Shown here: positions 34,667-43,756 of the stretch, piece after piece
Numbering within the stretch: position 1 is the stretch's first letter
How the letters are laid out: every line of letters begins with the position of its first letter
DNA from: Afifella pfennigii DSM 17143
GTDB lineage: Bacteria > Pseudomonadota > Alphaproteobacteria > Rhizobiales > Afifellaceae
Assembly: GCF_000688515.1 (NCBI RefSeq)
Contig: NZ_JHZK01000021.1
Span: 1 to 62,931, forward strand
DNA length: 62,931 bases
Direction: 5' to 3'
Translations under genes and position numbers: made by a program
The notes under the pieces: generated by a model
Databases searched by the model: none
Seen by the model: only the letters and a program-made list of their open reading frames with translations
What the model was told of the DNA's origin: nothing

Positions 34667-35278
34667 CTAGCCGGCTGGTTGGATCGGAGCCGGCGCGCAT
34701 TCGGCCTGTTCCAGATGCTCGGCCGCGATCTGCCGCTCGCGCGGCGTCGGCGCGTAGAAGCGCACCAGCGCGATGAGGTCGGGCTGCGGGGCCTCCACCA
34801 CGATCGTTTCTTCAAGCTCCGCAGCGGCGCTTTCCTTCAGGATGGTGTTCTGGATCGGATTGACCACCAGCATGTCGAGCTGTCCCTCGATGGCCGTGCG
34901 GTCGTTGACGCTGAACAGCACCGTGCCGCGCTTCAGATAAAGGGCGAGCGACCAGAAGCTGTTCGGGCCGGAAAAGGACAGGCTCGCCGGCGCCTCGGTG
35001 AGCGACAGGCGGCAGGCGCCGTGTACGAAGAGCGGGTCGAGCCCGGCGATGGCGGGGCCCTTGCCGTCCGGCGCCAGCAGCGTGAAGCCGTCCTGCCCGG
35101 TGGCGTTGGCGATCCGCCACCACCCGTCGCTGGTCGTCATGCGCGGCACCATGAAGACGACGACGATATGCACCGCCGCCGCCAGGAGCACGACACCCAG
35201 CGCCCAGGCGAGAAGGCTGCCGAGCGTGCCCCAGGAGAGGAATGGCCGGCTTGTCCGCAGCTCGTCGGCGATGCTCAC
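34667..35278 (-). CDS. DUF1254 domain protein
   Basis: 203 residues. I choose GTG 35278: AGGAGG lies 7 bases upstream and the codon overlaps the previous stop by 4 bp (GTGA). An ATG at 35284 would sit too close to that site. An N-terminal membrane helix (about residues 15-45) is followed by a periplasmic domain with DPLFVHGACRLSLTEAPASL and SFWSLALYLKRGTVLFSVND. The last part, DLIALVRFYAPTPRE, is seen at the end of DUF1254 proteins. It pairs with the DUF1214 gene just upstream; the two are usually adjacent. Function is unknown, with envelope location likely. Confidence 0.8.
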   Translation of the reverse strand: MSIADELRTSRPFLSWGTLGSLLAWALGVVLLAAAVHIVVVFMVPRMTTSDGWWRIANATGQDGFTLLAPDGKGPAIAGLDPLFVHGACRLSLTEAPASLSFSGPNSFWSLALYLKRGTVLFSVNDRTAIEGQLDMLVVNPIQNTILKESAAAELEETIVVEAPQPDLIALVRFYAPTPRERQIAAEHLEQAECAPAPIQPAG

Positions 35279-35850
35279 GGGCATGCCTCCTTGTTGATGC
35301 TGGGCACGGAAAAGTCTGTCAGCACCGTCACGGTGCGCGCCGTGGTATCGTAGAGCCGGGCGGCGAGCCGGATGCTGGCGCTGCCTTCGGTGGAGAGCCA
35401 GTTGCCCGGCTGCGGGGAGGGGGCGAGCGCGACGGTGAAGCTGCCGTCGGCGTTACGCACGATCTGGTCGCTGCCGATCGCGCGGGCGCCGCGGCTCGGC
35501 GGCGGCAGGTTGGCGCCCTGGTCGCTTTCCACCGTCAGCGTCCACAGCCGCGCCGCCGGAAGCTGGCCGGTCACCGTGTAGCGGCATCGCCCGGAAAGGG
35601 CGCCTCCGGCATCGTCGGTGCGCGCCAAGAGCTTCAGCCCTTCGCTGGAGCCGAGCGCAAGCTCGCCGGTACGCGCCAGCATGGCGCGCGAATACGGATC
35701 CTCGTCTGGCGTGCCGGCGCGCGGCCATCCCTTCCAGGCGCCGGTCTGGATGGTGTCGACGGGCGCCAGGTCGCGCAGCGTCACATAGGTGCTGGCGATG
35801 CCGACGATGACGCCGAGGACGGCGCCGAAGAGGATGGCCAAGAGGCGCAA
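35275..35850 (-). CDS. DUF1214 domain protein
   Basis: 191 residues, annotated from TTG 35850. AGGAG lies about 10 bases upstream and the resulting protein opens directly with a membrane helix (MRLLAILFGAVLGVIVGIAS). A GTG at 35907 would overlap the penicillin-binding gene by 44 bp, so the start is uncertain. The domain shows IQTGAWKGWPRAGTPDEDPY (residues about 40-60) and the closing IRLAARLYDTTARTVTVLTD. It is downstream of the PBP1A gene and overlaps DUF1254 by 4 bp, forming a PBP-DUF1214-DUF1254 operon. The product is probably periplasmic and its role is unknown. Confidence 0.8.
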   Translation of the reverse strand: MRLLAILFGAVLGVIVGIASTYVTLRDLAPVDTIQTGAWKGWPRAGTPDEDPYSRAMLARTGELALGSSEGLKLLARTDDAGGALSGRCRYTVTGQLPAARLWTLTVESDQGANLPPPSRGARAIGSDQIVRNADGSFTVALAPSPQPGNWLSTEGSASIRLAARLYDTTARTVTVLTDFSVPSINKEACP

Positions 35851-35863
35851 GGTCTTGCCGCTC

Positions 35864-38014
35864 CTATTGCGTGGCCAGACGGCTCTCGGAGACGACCGAG
35901 GCTTCACGCTTCAAGCTCGAGGCGGCGTGATCGGCGCTCTTGGCGCGCTGCTCCACGCGGTCCAAAAGGCTCTCCGTCTCCGGGGCGAGCCGGCCGGAGC
36001 CGGCGATCAGGTCCTCGCCCTCCGCAAGCCCCTCCGCGATCGGCACTTCCTCGTCCGGTATCGCCGGCAGCGGAATGCCGGGCAGCGGCTTGCGCTCGAT
36101 ATTGGCCTCCGCCACGCGCATGTATTTCTGCCAGGTCATGGCCGGCAGGTTGCCGCCGGTGAGGCGTCGCGTGCTGGTGAAATTGTCGTTGCCGAGCCAC
36201 ACCGCGGTGGAGAAGTTGCCGGTATAGCCGACGAACCAGGCGTCGCGGTAAGCCTGGGTGGTGCCGGTCTTGCCGGCGACGCTGACGCCTGGGATGCGTG
36301 CCCGCCGGCCGGTTCCGTTCTCGGCGACGTTGTGCATCATCTGCACCATGTTGAGCGCCACTTCCTCGTCGAGCACGCGCTCTGGCGGTCCGTTGGCGCG
36401 GTTGAAATCCCAGATCGGCTCGCCCTCGTTGCTCAGGATGCGGGTGACGCCATGCGGGCGGACCTTGTAGCCGCCCGAGGCGAAGGCGGCGTATCCGGTC
36501 GCCTGGTCGAGCACGGTGACCTCCGAAGTGCCGAGCGGCAGGGAGCGGGTGACGCGGATCGGTGTTTGCACGCCGAGCCGCGCGGCCATGTCGGCGATCG
36601 GCTGGCGGCCGAAGCCGATGGAAAGGCGCACCGGGATGGTGTTGATCGACTTGGTGAGCGCCGTCATCAGCGTGACCCGGCCGCGATAGCGGCGCGAATA
36701 GTTCTGCGGCGACCAATTGCCGATGGAGACGGGCGCGTCGACGACGATGCTGGCCGGCGTATAGCCGTTCTCCAGCGCCACCGCATAGGTGTAGGGTTTG
36801 AAGGAAGAGCCGGGCTGGCGCAGCGCGTTGGTGGCGCGGTTGAAGGTGGAGACGCCATAGTCGCGCCCGCCCACCATGGCGCGCACCGCGCCGGACATGT
36901 CCATGGATACGAGCGCGGCCTGCTTGACGCCGTAGGCGGTGCCGGATTCGCGCAAGCTGGATTCCACGGCCAGCTCGGCGGCGCGCTGCAGGCGCATATC
37001 GAGCGTGGTGCGCGCCACCAGGTTGCGCTCGCCGGTCGGCACCAGTCGCTTGACCTGCTGGAAGGCCCAGTCGAGGAAATAGTCCGGCGAGGCGGTGGCC
37101 GCGCGCGAGATGGGCGTTGCCGGATGCCGTCTTGCGCCGATCACCTGGCCCTCGGTCATGAAGCCGCCCTGCACCAGGTTGGTCAGCACCACATTGGCCC
37201 GCGCCCGCGCCGCCGGCAGGTTGATATGCGGCGCATAGCGCGTCGGCGCCTTGAACAGGCCGGCGAGCATCGCCGATTCCTCCAGCCTCAGATCGGTGAC
37301 CGGCTTGCCGAAATAGAACTGCGAGGCGGCACCGACGCCGAAGGCGCCGCCGCCCATATAGGCGCGGTCCAGATAGAGCTTCAGGATTTCGCGCTTGGTC
37401 AGGTTCGCCTCCAGCCACATGGCGAGGTAGGCTTCCTTGATCTTGCGCTCCAAGGTGCGTTCGTTGGAAAGGAAGAGGTTCTTGGCCAGCTGCTGGGTGA
37501 TGGAGGAGCCGCCCTGCACCACGCCGCCCGCCTTGGCGTTTTCCACAAGGGCGCGGAACGTGCCGACGACGTCGATGCCGAAATGCTCAAAGAAGCGCCG
37601 GTCCTCGGTCGCCAGCACCGCCTGAATGAGGTGATCGGGCAATTGGTCGAGGCCGAACTGCACCTCCTGCAAGACGCCGCGCTTGCCGATCTCGTTGCCG
37701 TAGCGGTCGAGGAAGGTGACGGAGTAATCCGCCTGCGAGCGCCAGTTCTTCGTCACCGCGTCGAAGGCGGGAACGGCGAGCGCGACGAGCAGCAGCGCTC
37801 CGGCCACGCCGAGGGTGAAACCTTCCGACAGAAGCTCGAAAAAGGGCCGCTTCCAGCCCGTCGCATGGAAACGGCGGAAGAACAGGGTGATCCGCTCCCA
37901 GGCCATGCCCGAACTCTGGCCGAGCTCGAAGAAGAAGGTGTCGATCGCCGAATCGACCTCCAGCGCCCGGAAGAGGCGCCACGATTTCTTCTTGCTGGAA
38001 AACGGGTCGCGCAT
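35864..38014 (-). CDS. Class A penicillin-binding protein (PBP1A-type)
   Basis: 716 residues with both activities that build peptidoglycan. One membrane helix lies near residues 68-90. The GT51 glycosyltransferase domain carries [14 protein letters not shown] with the catalytic glutamate, then [13 protein letters not shown] and the [19 protein letters not shown] segment. The transpeptidase domain has PGSSFKPY (SxxK nucleophile), KSINT (SxN) and VAGKTGTTQ (KTG). The Asp/Glu-rich C-terminal tail is typical of related rhizobial forms. It is transcribed first in an operon with the DUF1214 and DUF1254 genes. It is divergent from the YcgN-like gene. Confidence 0.95.
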   Translation of the reverse strand: MRDPFSSKKKSWRLFRALEVDSAIDTFFFELGQSSGMAWERITLFFRRFHATGWKRPFFELLSEGFTLGVAGALLLVALAVPAFDAVTKNWRSQADYSVTFLDRYGNEIGKRGVLQEVQFGLDQLPDHLIQAVLATEDRRFFEHFGIDVVGTFRALVENAKAGGVVQGGSSITQQLAKNLFLSNERTLERKIKEAYLAMWLEANLTKREILKLYLDRAYMGGGAFGVGAASQFYFGKPVTDLRLEESAMLAGLFKAPTRYAPHINLPAARARANVVLTNLVQGGFMTEGQVIGARRHPATPISRAATASPDYFLDWAFQQVKRLVPTGERNLVARTTLDMRLQRAAELAVESSLRESGTAYGVKQAALVSMDMSGAVRAMVGGRDYGVSTFNRATNALRQPGSSFKPYTYAVALENGYTPASIVVDAPVSIGNWSPQNYSRRYRGRVTLMTALTKSINTIPVRLSIGFGRQPIADMAARLGVQTPIRVTRSLPLGTSEVTVLDQATGYAAFASGGYKVRPHGVTRILSNEGEPIWDFNRANGPPERVLDEEVALNMVQMMHNVAENGTGRRARIPGVSVAGKTGTTQAYRDAWFVGYTGNFSTAVWLGNDNFTSTRRLTGGNLPAMTWQKYMRVAEANIERKPLPGIPLPAIPDEEVPIAEGLAEGEDLIAGSGRLAPETESLLDRVEQRAKSADHAASSLKREASVVSESRLATQ

Positions 38015-38135
38015 GGACAGGAATGTCGTAGCCAGCCGTCGCGGCGGCTTCCTCGCCTCTGTTCTAGCACGATTTGTGTATTTGATAAGGGTGCGGACTT
38101 CTCATGCGCCGGCGGGCATGCTCAAGGTTCTGGCG

Positions 38136-38609
38136 ATGAATGGAAAGATGACCGGCCGGAAAGCCTTCTGGCGAGACAAGCGGCTCGAGGAGCTGAGCGC
38201 CGAGGAATGGGAGGCGCTTTGCGACGGCTGCGGTCGCTGCTGCCTCAACAAGCTGGAGGATTTCGACACCGGCGAGATCTCCTGGACCAATATCGCCTGC
38301 CGGCTCTACGACGAGACGGAATGTCGTTGCCTGGACTATGCCAACCGGGCGCGCGAGATGCCCGATTGCGTGCCGCTCACGCCACAAAATGTGCGCGAGA
38401 TCGACTGGCTGCCGCCGAGCTGCGCCTACCGCCTCGTCGCGGAGGGCCGCGATCTCTACTGGTGGCACCATCTCCTCTCCGGCTCGCGCCAGACCGTGCA
38501 CGAGGCCGGCATCTCCACCCGCGGGCGCACCGTCTCCGAATGCGACGTGGAGGTGACGGATTGGGAGGACTTTCTCGTCGACTGGCCGACCGCCGAGCCG
38601 GCCGAGTAG
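38136..38609 (+). CDS. YcgN-like cysteine-cluster protein (UPF0260)
   Basis: 157 residues from ATG 38136, with AAGG about 8 bases upstream; ATGs at 38118 and 38148 are also possible. The core matches YcgN/UPF0260: [20 protein letters not shown], the Cys-cluster CDGCGRCC, then [16 protein letters not shown] and a CRCLDYANR block. The last conserved part is [20 protein letters not shown]. The cysteines probably bind a metal, perhaps zinc or an Fe-S cluster. It is cytosolic with no signal peptide. It is divergent from PBP1A and convergent with the histidine kinase gene, 25 bp away. Its function is unknown. Confidence 0.88.
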   Translation: MNGKMTGRKAFWRDKRLEELSAEEWEALCDGCGRCCLNKLEDFDTGEISWTNIACRLYDETECRCLDYANRAREMPDCVPLTPQNVREIDWLPPSCAYRLVAEGRDLYWWHHLLSGSRQTVHEAGISTRGRTVSECDVEVTDWEDFLVDWPTAEPAE

Positions 38610-38634
38610 CGCCTCCGCCTGATCGCGGGAGGCT

Positions 38635-39864
38635 TCAGCTGGCGGCGGCGAGCGGGAAGGCGCGCGTCACGTCCTTCTCGTCCTCCTGCGCGGTGCGCGG
38701 CCTCAGCTCCGCCAGCGGGATGGAAAGCGCGTAGGAGAAGCCGTTGGCGCCCAATTCGCGGCGCATCTTGGCGCGCAGGGTCTGCGGCACGGCGAATTCC
38801 AGAAGCTTGGTGCCGAAGCCGGCCTCAGCTCGGCTGTCGGCGGCCGTGGCGGAAGTGGAGACGGCCTCGCCCTGCCGGTTCGGCGCCTTCCCCCGCGCCA
38901 CCTCTTCGCACCAGTGAAGCTGCACGGCAGGGCCGTCCTTGGCGGCTCCCTCCGTGCCGGCCTCCTCGACGCGCCAGCTCACCGTGACCTTCCCATCCGC
39001 TTTGGAAAGGGCGCCGTATTTCACCGCGTTGGTGGCCAATTCGTGCACCGCGAGCCCGATCTGCTGCGCCGCCTCCGGGCGGATGCGCAAGGACGGTCCG
39101 TCGATGCGGATGCGCTCGCCGAAGGCGGCGCGATAATGCTCAAGCTGGCTCTCGATGAGAGCGGACAGCTCCACTTCTTCGCGCTCGCCGCGCGCCACCG
39201 CGTCGAGCGCTGCGGCGAGCGAGGAAAGGCGCCCGGAAAGTTTGCTCAGGAACTCGGTCTTGTCGCTGGAGGAAGCGGCGGTCTGCGAGGCCAGGCTCTG
39301 CACCACCGTCATCAGGTTCTTGGAGCGGTGCACGACCTCGCGTGTCAGAACCTCCAGCCGCTGATTGGCCTCTTCCAGTTCGGCCGTGCGCTCCGCCACC
39401 CGCGCTTCCAGCTCCTGGCGCGCCTTGCCGAGCTCCGCCAGCGTCTCGCGATGGGCGGCAATTTCCGCCTCCAGCCTGTCGTTGCTCTCTTGCAGCTGGG
39501 CCGGGCTCGGCAGGGCGGCGAGCTTTGGAATGAGCAGGAAGACGACGAGGGCGGTCGTCACCGAGACGAGAGCCGTCAGCGCTTTGACGATGCCTTGAAG
39601 CTCGTAGACGGGATACCAGAGCGTGACGAGCCCGAAGAGATGGGTGAGGCCGCATAAGAGAATGAAGGCGGCGAAGAGGATGGGCAGATAGTTGAGGCGT
39701 ATGTCGGGCCGCCGCCGCAGGAAAAGCAGAATGCCGGCTGGAATCGCCGCATAGGCAAGGAAGATGAAAAGGTCGGCGATGGCGTGGAGGCTGACCAGCC
39801 ACGGATTCCATAAAAGGCAATAGCCATGCGCCATGAAAGACGCCGCATTCACGATGTCGAGCAT
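38635..39864 (-). CDS. HWE-type sensor histidine kinase with an ethylene-receptor-like membrane domain
   Basis: 409 residues. Residues 1-115 hold three membrane helices matching plant and cyanobacterial ethylene receptors: HGYCLLWNP, then Asp31, Tyr38, Ile41, Pro42, and FILLCGLTHLFG with Cys71 and His75. Against Arabidopsis ETR1 these equal Asp25, Tyr32, Ile35, Pro36, Cys65 and His69, all offset by six. The Cys/His pair holds the copper that binds ethylene in known receptors. A coiled coil spans about 120-178. His179 (VVHRSKNLMTVVQ) starts the HWE/HisKA_2 kinase with HELATNAVKYGAL as N-box and LHWCEE as the W-x-E box. No GAF domain or partner response regulator is next to it. Ethylene sensing is an inference. 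Confidence 0.9.
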   Translation of the reverse strand: MLDIVNAASFMAHGYCLLWNPWLVSLHAIADLFIFLAYAAIPAGILLFLRRRPDIRLNYLPILFAAFILLCGLTHLFGLVTLWYPVYELQGIVKALTALVSVTTALVVFLLIPKLAALPSPAQLQESNDRLEAEIAAHRETLAELGKARQELEARVAERTAELEEANQRLEVLTREVVHRSKNLMTVVQSLASQTAASSSDKTEFLSKLSGRLSSLAAALDAVARGEREEVELSALIESQLEHYRAAFGERIRIDGPSLRIRPEAAQQIGLAVHELATNAVKYGALSKADGKVTVSWRVEEAGTEGAAKDGPAVQLHWCEEVARGKAPNRQGEAVSTSATAADSRAEAGFGTKLLEFAVPQTLRAKMRRELGANGFSYALSIPLAELRPRTAQEDEKDVTRAFPLAAAS

Positions 39865-40166
39865 CTCGTTGTGTCGGTCTTCTTGAAGGTAAGCGTATCG
39901 ACCGCGACCCTTAGCAGAAAGCGGCCGCTTCCCCGGGATTATTTGCTTTGCCGGAGAAGGTTATGCCGCCCGGCCCATCGGCTGGCGGCGGTGCGCCCGT
40001 CTGCAGGTGGCCCGCAAAGAAAGGGCTTGCAACAAGCTTGCCCACGCGCGAAGGGGCTTTGCCCTTTTCCCGCCCTTTTGCCGCGCCATGGGCGCTTTTC
40101 CGTGACGCACCCTACGGCTAGGGATGCGGCCGCAATCTACCGCCAACAGAGCGATCGAGTGAAAAC
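39865..40166. other. 302-bp divergent gap, no gene recognised
   Basis: Separates the histidine kinase (minus) from the OpgC-like gene (plus), so it should contain both promoters. It is rich in pyrimidine tracts (GGGGCTTTGCCCTTTTCCCG near 40053-40078). No inverted repeat of note, RNA gene, or short coding sequence with a ribosome site was found. Confidence 0.4.
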
Positions 40167-41276
40167 GTGGCCCGCGCGCCGAATGCAGTCGATTTCTGGC
40201 GCGGCTTCGCGCTGGTCTCCATCTTCGTCAACCACGTCCCCGGCAACATCTACGGGGCGCTGACGCATCGCAACGTCTCGTTCTCCGATTCGGCCGATCT
40301 CTTCGTCTTCCTGGCCGGCTGGGCGCTGCGCATCGTCACCGACCGGGCCGGCTGCGAAGCCGGGAGCTTCCAGCCCTTGGCGTTGCGGCTTCTCGCCCGC
40401 TCGTGGAAGATTTATGCCGCCCAGCTCGTCAGCGTGTTTCTGGCGATCGCCATCCTGGCCGCCGCGGCGCTTCTGACCCATGACGTCAATTATCTGACCT
40501 GGAACAGCGCCCGGCCGATTTTCGAGGCGCCGGTGACGGCCCATATCGGCCTCGTTCTCCTCACCTACCATCTCAATCTCTTCGACATTCTGCCGCTCTA
40601 CGTCGTGCTGACATTGATGGCGATTCCCTTCGCCTTGCTCGACCGCCGGGCGCCGGCGCTGGTCCTGCCGCTTTCTTTGGCGATCTATGCCGCGACGCTT
40701 CTATCGGGCTGGCAGCTGCGGACCTGGCCTTACGAGGGGACCTGGCTGTTCAATCCGTTTTCCTGGCAGCTCATCTTCATTCTCGGCTTCGTGCTCGGCG
40801 GCGAGAATGGTGTCGGCGGCTGGGCAAGGCGCCATCTGGTCGCCATCCGCCGGGTGGCGCTGCCGGCATTGCTTGTCTTCGCGGCGGTACAGATCTGGCA
40901 GCTGTGGCCGGCCTTTGACGACCTGCCGGCGCCGAAGCTGCTCTTCTCGCTGGACCGGACCTTCGCCGCACCCCTGCGCATCGTCCAGCTTCTGGCGCTG
41001 ATCGCCGTCTTTTCGGCGGTCTTTCCGTTCATCGCCCGCCATGCCGGAGGTCTCGTCGGCTTCCTGTCGCGGCTTGGCCGCAACTCGCTCTACGTCTTTT
41101 GCGTCGGCTCCATCCTGAGCCTCCTTGGCCTTATCGTCCGCGTCGAGATGGGGGGCGGCGTGGTGCTCGACACGGCGACGGTGGCGCTCGGCATCGCCGC
41201 GCTTTGGCTCACCGCCTGGCTCGCCGAGACGCCGCGCCGCAGCCAGAGGCCGAACGCGGCGACGGAGCGCGTCTGA
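40167..41276 (+). CDS. OpgC-domain inner-membrane protein
   Basis: 369 residues starting at GTG 40167. About ten hydrophobic segments form an acyltransferase-3-like membrane fold. MARAPNAVDFWRGFALVSIFVNHVPGN is the OpgC opening with the conserved His in the first helix; FSDSADLFVFLAGWALR follows. OpgC proteins add succinyl groups to osmoregulated periplasmic glucans in alphaproteobacteria. Here no glucan synthase or opg gene adjoins it, so the acceptor is unknown. The C-terminus is a short Arg-rich cytoplasmic tail. It is convergent with the PleC-like kinase gene, 17 bp away. Confidence 0.85.
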   Translation: MARAPNAVDFWRGFALVSIFVNHVPGNIYGALTHRNVSFSDSADLFVFLAGWALRIVTDRAGCEAGSFQPLALRLLARSWKIYAAQLVSVFLAIAILAAAALLTHDVNYLTWNSARPIFEAPVTAHIGLVLLTYHLNLFDILPLYVVLTLMAIPFALLDRRAPALVLPLSLAIYAATLLSGWQLRTWPYEGTWLFNPFSWQLIFILGFVLGGENGVGGWARRHLVAIRRVALPALLVFAAVQIWQLWPAFDDLPAPKLLFSLDRTFAAPLRIVQLLALIAVFSAVFPFIARHAGGLVGFLSRLGRNSLYVFCVGSILSLLGLIVRVEMGGGVVLDTATVALGIAALWLTAWLAETPRRSQRPNAATERV

Positions 41277-41293
41277 GGTGAGCCCGCAAGGCC

Positions 41294-43645
41294 TCAGCTC
41301 GCCGCCGCCATCTCCTCGCCCGGCTCATTCTGGCTGAGCGGCAGGAACAGCGTCACGCGCGTGCCCACGCCCTCGCTCGATTCGATCTGCATCTCGCCCT
41401 GATGCAGCTGGACGAGCGACTGGGTGATGGCGAGGCCGAGCCCGGAGCCCTTATGGTCGCGGGTGAGCTGGCTCTGCACCTGCTCGAAGGGCCGTCCGAG
41501 CCGCTCCAGCGCCTTCTTGGCGATGCCGACGCCGGTGTCTTCCACGATGATGATGGCCTGCTCGCCCTGGCGCCTGGCCAGCACCTTCACCGAGCCCTTC
41601 GCCGGGGTGAACTTCACCGCGTTGGAAAGCAGATTGAGGAGCACCTGGCGCAGCGCTTTGCGGTCGCCCTGGAGCGCTAGTCCTTCCTCCACCTCGTGCG
41701 TCAGCGAAAGCTCCGCCTCACCCGCCTCCTGGCGGTAGCTCGCCACCACCTCCTCAGTCAGATTGTTCAGCTCCACCTCGCCCATCTCCAGGCGCATCCG
41801 CCCCGATTCCAGTCGGGCCATGTCGAGGATGTCGGAGATGATGGACAGAAGGTAGTGGCCGCTATCGAGGATGTCGCTGCAATACTCCTCGTATTTGTCG
41901 TCGCCGAGCGGGCCGAAGGCGCCCGATTGCATCATCTCCGAGAAGCCGATGATGGCGTTGAGCGGGGTTCTGAGCTCGTGGCTGACATTGGCCATGAATT
42001 CCGATTTGACGCGCGACAGCTCCTCCGCGTGCTCCTTCTCCTGCGCGTATTTCTCGGCCAGCTCCACAAGCTGCTGCGTCTGCGCCTCCAGTTGCTGGCG
42101 CGAGCGGCGCAGATCGGCGACGGTCGCCGTCAAGGTGCGCTCGTTCTCCATCAGCTGCGCCTCGTGCTGCTTCAGCGCCGTGATGTCGGTGCCGACGGAG
42201 ACGAAGCCGCCATCCCTGGTGCGGCGCTCGTTGATCTGCAGCCAGCGCCCGTCCTCGATCCGCGCCTCCACCGAGCGCCCGCCCGGCTGCGGGCTTTCCG
42301 AAGCCGGCAGCAGCGAGGCGAATTGCGGGCGCCGGCCGGAGCCCATCACGTCGACATAGGCGGTGCCGGGCCGCACCAGATTGTCTGGCAGGCGGTAGAG
42401 CTCCTGATACTTGCTGTTGCACAGGACGAGCCGGTTGGAGGCGTCCCACAGCACGAAGGCTTCCGAGATCGCGTCGATGGCGTCGCGCAGGCGAAGATCG
42501 GCCGTGCGCGAGGCCTCCGCGGCGAGCTTGCTTTCGGTGACGTCGACGGCAATGCCGATCCAGTGCGGCTGGCCGTCCGTGTCGCGCACCACCTCGCCGC
42601 GGGCGCGCACCCAGATCCATTTCTCCTCTTCGTGGCGCATGCGGAACTCGCGGTCGATCTGCGCCCCCTCCGCTTCGATCAGCGCGTTGGCGAGTTCGAT
42701 GAGATCGCCGTCATCGGGATGGATGCGTTCCGCAACGTCGCCGGCCGACAGAAGCCCGCTCTTCGGCGGCAGGCCGAGAAGGTCGTACATCGACGGCGAC
42801 CAGAAGATCGCCCCGCGCGAAAGGTCCCAGTCCCACAAGCCCGAACGGCCGCGCATCAACGCCATATGCACGCGGCTTTGCGTCTCCGAATAGATGCAGT
42901 CGGCCTCTTCCGCGCGCGCCGTCTGCGCCTGATAGGCAAAGCCGAGGATGACGAGGATGAGGCTGGTGCCGACGAAGACGGTGACTTCGCGCGACAGACG
43001 CGCGCGCCAGGAGGCGTAGGCGGCCGAGAGCGGCTGATAGATCGCCACGGAGCCGACCGCCTCGCCGATATGATGCACCGTGGCGATGACGTCGGTGCCG
43101 CTGGGCAGGCGGATATCGAGAACGCCGGCCCTGGCGCCCAGCGTCGTCAGCGGCTGGCCGGGGCCGAGGAAATCCTCCAGCGTCCGGCCGGCGAGGCCGG
43201 TTCCGTAGGGCGCGCTCGCCACGATCTTCCCTGAAGGGTCGGCGAGCAGAACGATGCGACCCTCGCCGGTGGCGCCTTCCGGCACGGCGTTGGCGAGGAT
43301 GCCGTGATAGGTCTCCGACATGGCGGCGGCCGGCATCTGCGCGCGCATCTCCTTCAGATTGTTGGCGACCGCGTTGGCGAGCAGAGCCACCTCGCCGTGC
43401 ACGCGTCTTTCCAGCTCGCTGTGCGCATCGCTGAGGACGACGGCGCGCATCAGCCCGAGCGCCAGGATGAACAGCACGATGAGGAAGGGGATGAGCCGCC
43501 GGATCAGCGGCTCCGCCTGCACCAGGCGCGCATAGGCAGGGTGGATGAACAGGCGCGCATGGCCCGCAAGCGCTTGCCGGTCCAGCCGCCTCAGATGTGG
43601 CAGACGCCGGACTGCGGACGCAAGGGCTTCCGGAGCCCGCGCCAT
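41294..43645 (-). CDS. PleC-like PAS-domain sensor histidine kinase
   Basis: 783 residues. Two membrane helices (about residues 48-70 and 225-245) flank a periplasmic sensor of about 150 residues. A PAS domain follows with FWSPSMYDLLGLPPK and the PAC motif IGIAVDVTESK; a second PAS carries AISEAFVLWDASNRLVLCN. Residues about 500-560 form a coiled coil. The HisKA domain has FMANVSHELRTPLNAIIGFS (phosphorylated His near residue 566) and SGAFGPLGDDKYEEY, typical of PleC/DivJ-type cell-cycle kinases. The catalytic domain has NLLSNAVKFT, EDTGVGI and GSGLGLAI. It is 111 bp upstream of nothing else on its strand; the pepN gene lies just behind it. Confidence 0.88.
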   Translation of the reverse strand: MARAPEALASAVRRLPHLRRLDRQALAGHARLFIHPAYARLVQAEPLIRRLIPFLIVLFILALGLMRAVVLSDAHSELERRVHGEVALLANAVANNLKEMRAQMPAAAMSETYHGILANAVPEGATGEGRIVLLADPSGKIVASAPYGTGLAGRTLEDFLGPGQPLTTLGARAGVLDIRLPSGTDVIATVHHIGEAVGSVAIYQPLSAAYASWRARLSREVTVFVGTSLILVILGFAYQAQTARAEEADCIYSETQSRVHMALMRGRSGLWDWDLSRGAIFWSPSMYDLLGLPPKSGLLSAGDVAERIHPDDGDLIELANALIEAEGAQIDREFRMRHEEEKWIWVRARGEVVRDTDGQPHWIGIAVDVTESKLAAEASRTADLRLRDAIDAISEAFVLWDASNRLVLCNSKYQELYRLPDNLVRPGTAYVDVMGSGRRPQFASLLPASESPQPGGRSVEARIEDGRWLQINERRTRDGGFVSVGTDITALKQHEAQLMENERTLTATVADLRRSRQQLEAQTQQLVELAEKYAQEKEHAEELSRVKSEFMANVSHELRTPLNAIIGFSEMMQSGAFGPLGDDKYEEYCSDILDSGHYLLSIISDILDMARLESGRMRLEMGEVELNNLTEEVVASYRQEAGEAELSLTHEVEEGLALQGDRKALRQVLLNLLSNAVKFTPAKGSVKVLARRQGEQAIIIVEDTGVGIAKKALERLGRPFEQVQSQLTRDHKGSGLGLAITQSLVQLHQGEMQIESSEGVGTRVTLFLPLSQNEPGEEMAAAS

Positions 43646-43756
43646 TGCCTACCTCCAGTGATAAGGGGGCCCGCACCCCCGAATCAGCTCATTTGAATCT
43701 TCTGGAATCCGAATGTCCAGACCTCTCGCGGCATCGCCGGGCGCCTGTGCGCCGGC

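Noticed and set aside
35789..38734. A 981-residue plus-strand open frame opposite the PBP1A gene
   Set aside because: It is antisense to a clear GT51/transpeptidase gene and extends through the YcgN-like gene in another frame. It has no recognisable domain.
40137..40571. A 144-residue minus-strand open frame over the start of the OpgC-like gene
   Set aside because: Antisense to the OpgC-like N-terminus and rich in Glu/Gln/Asp/Arg; no ribosome site or known motif.
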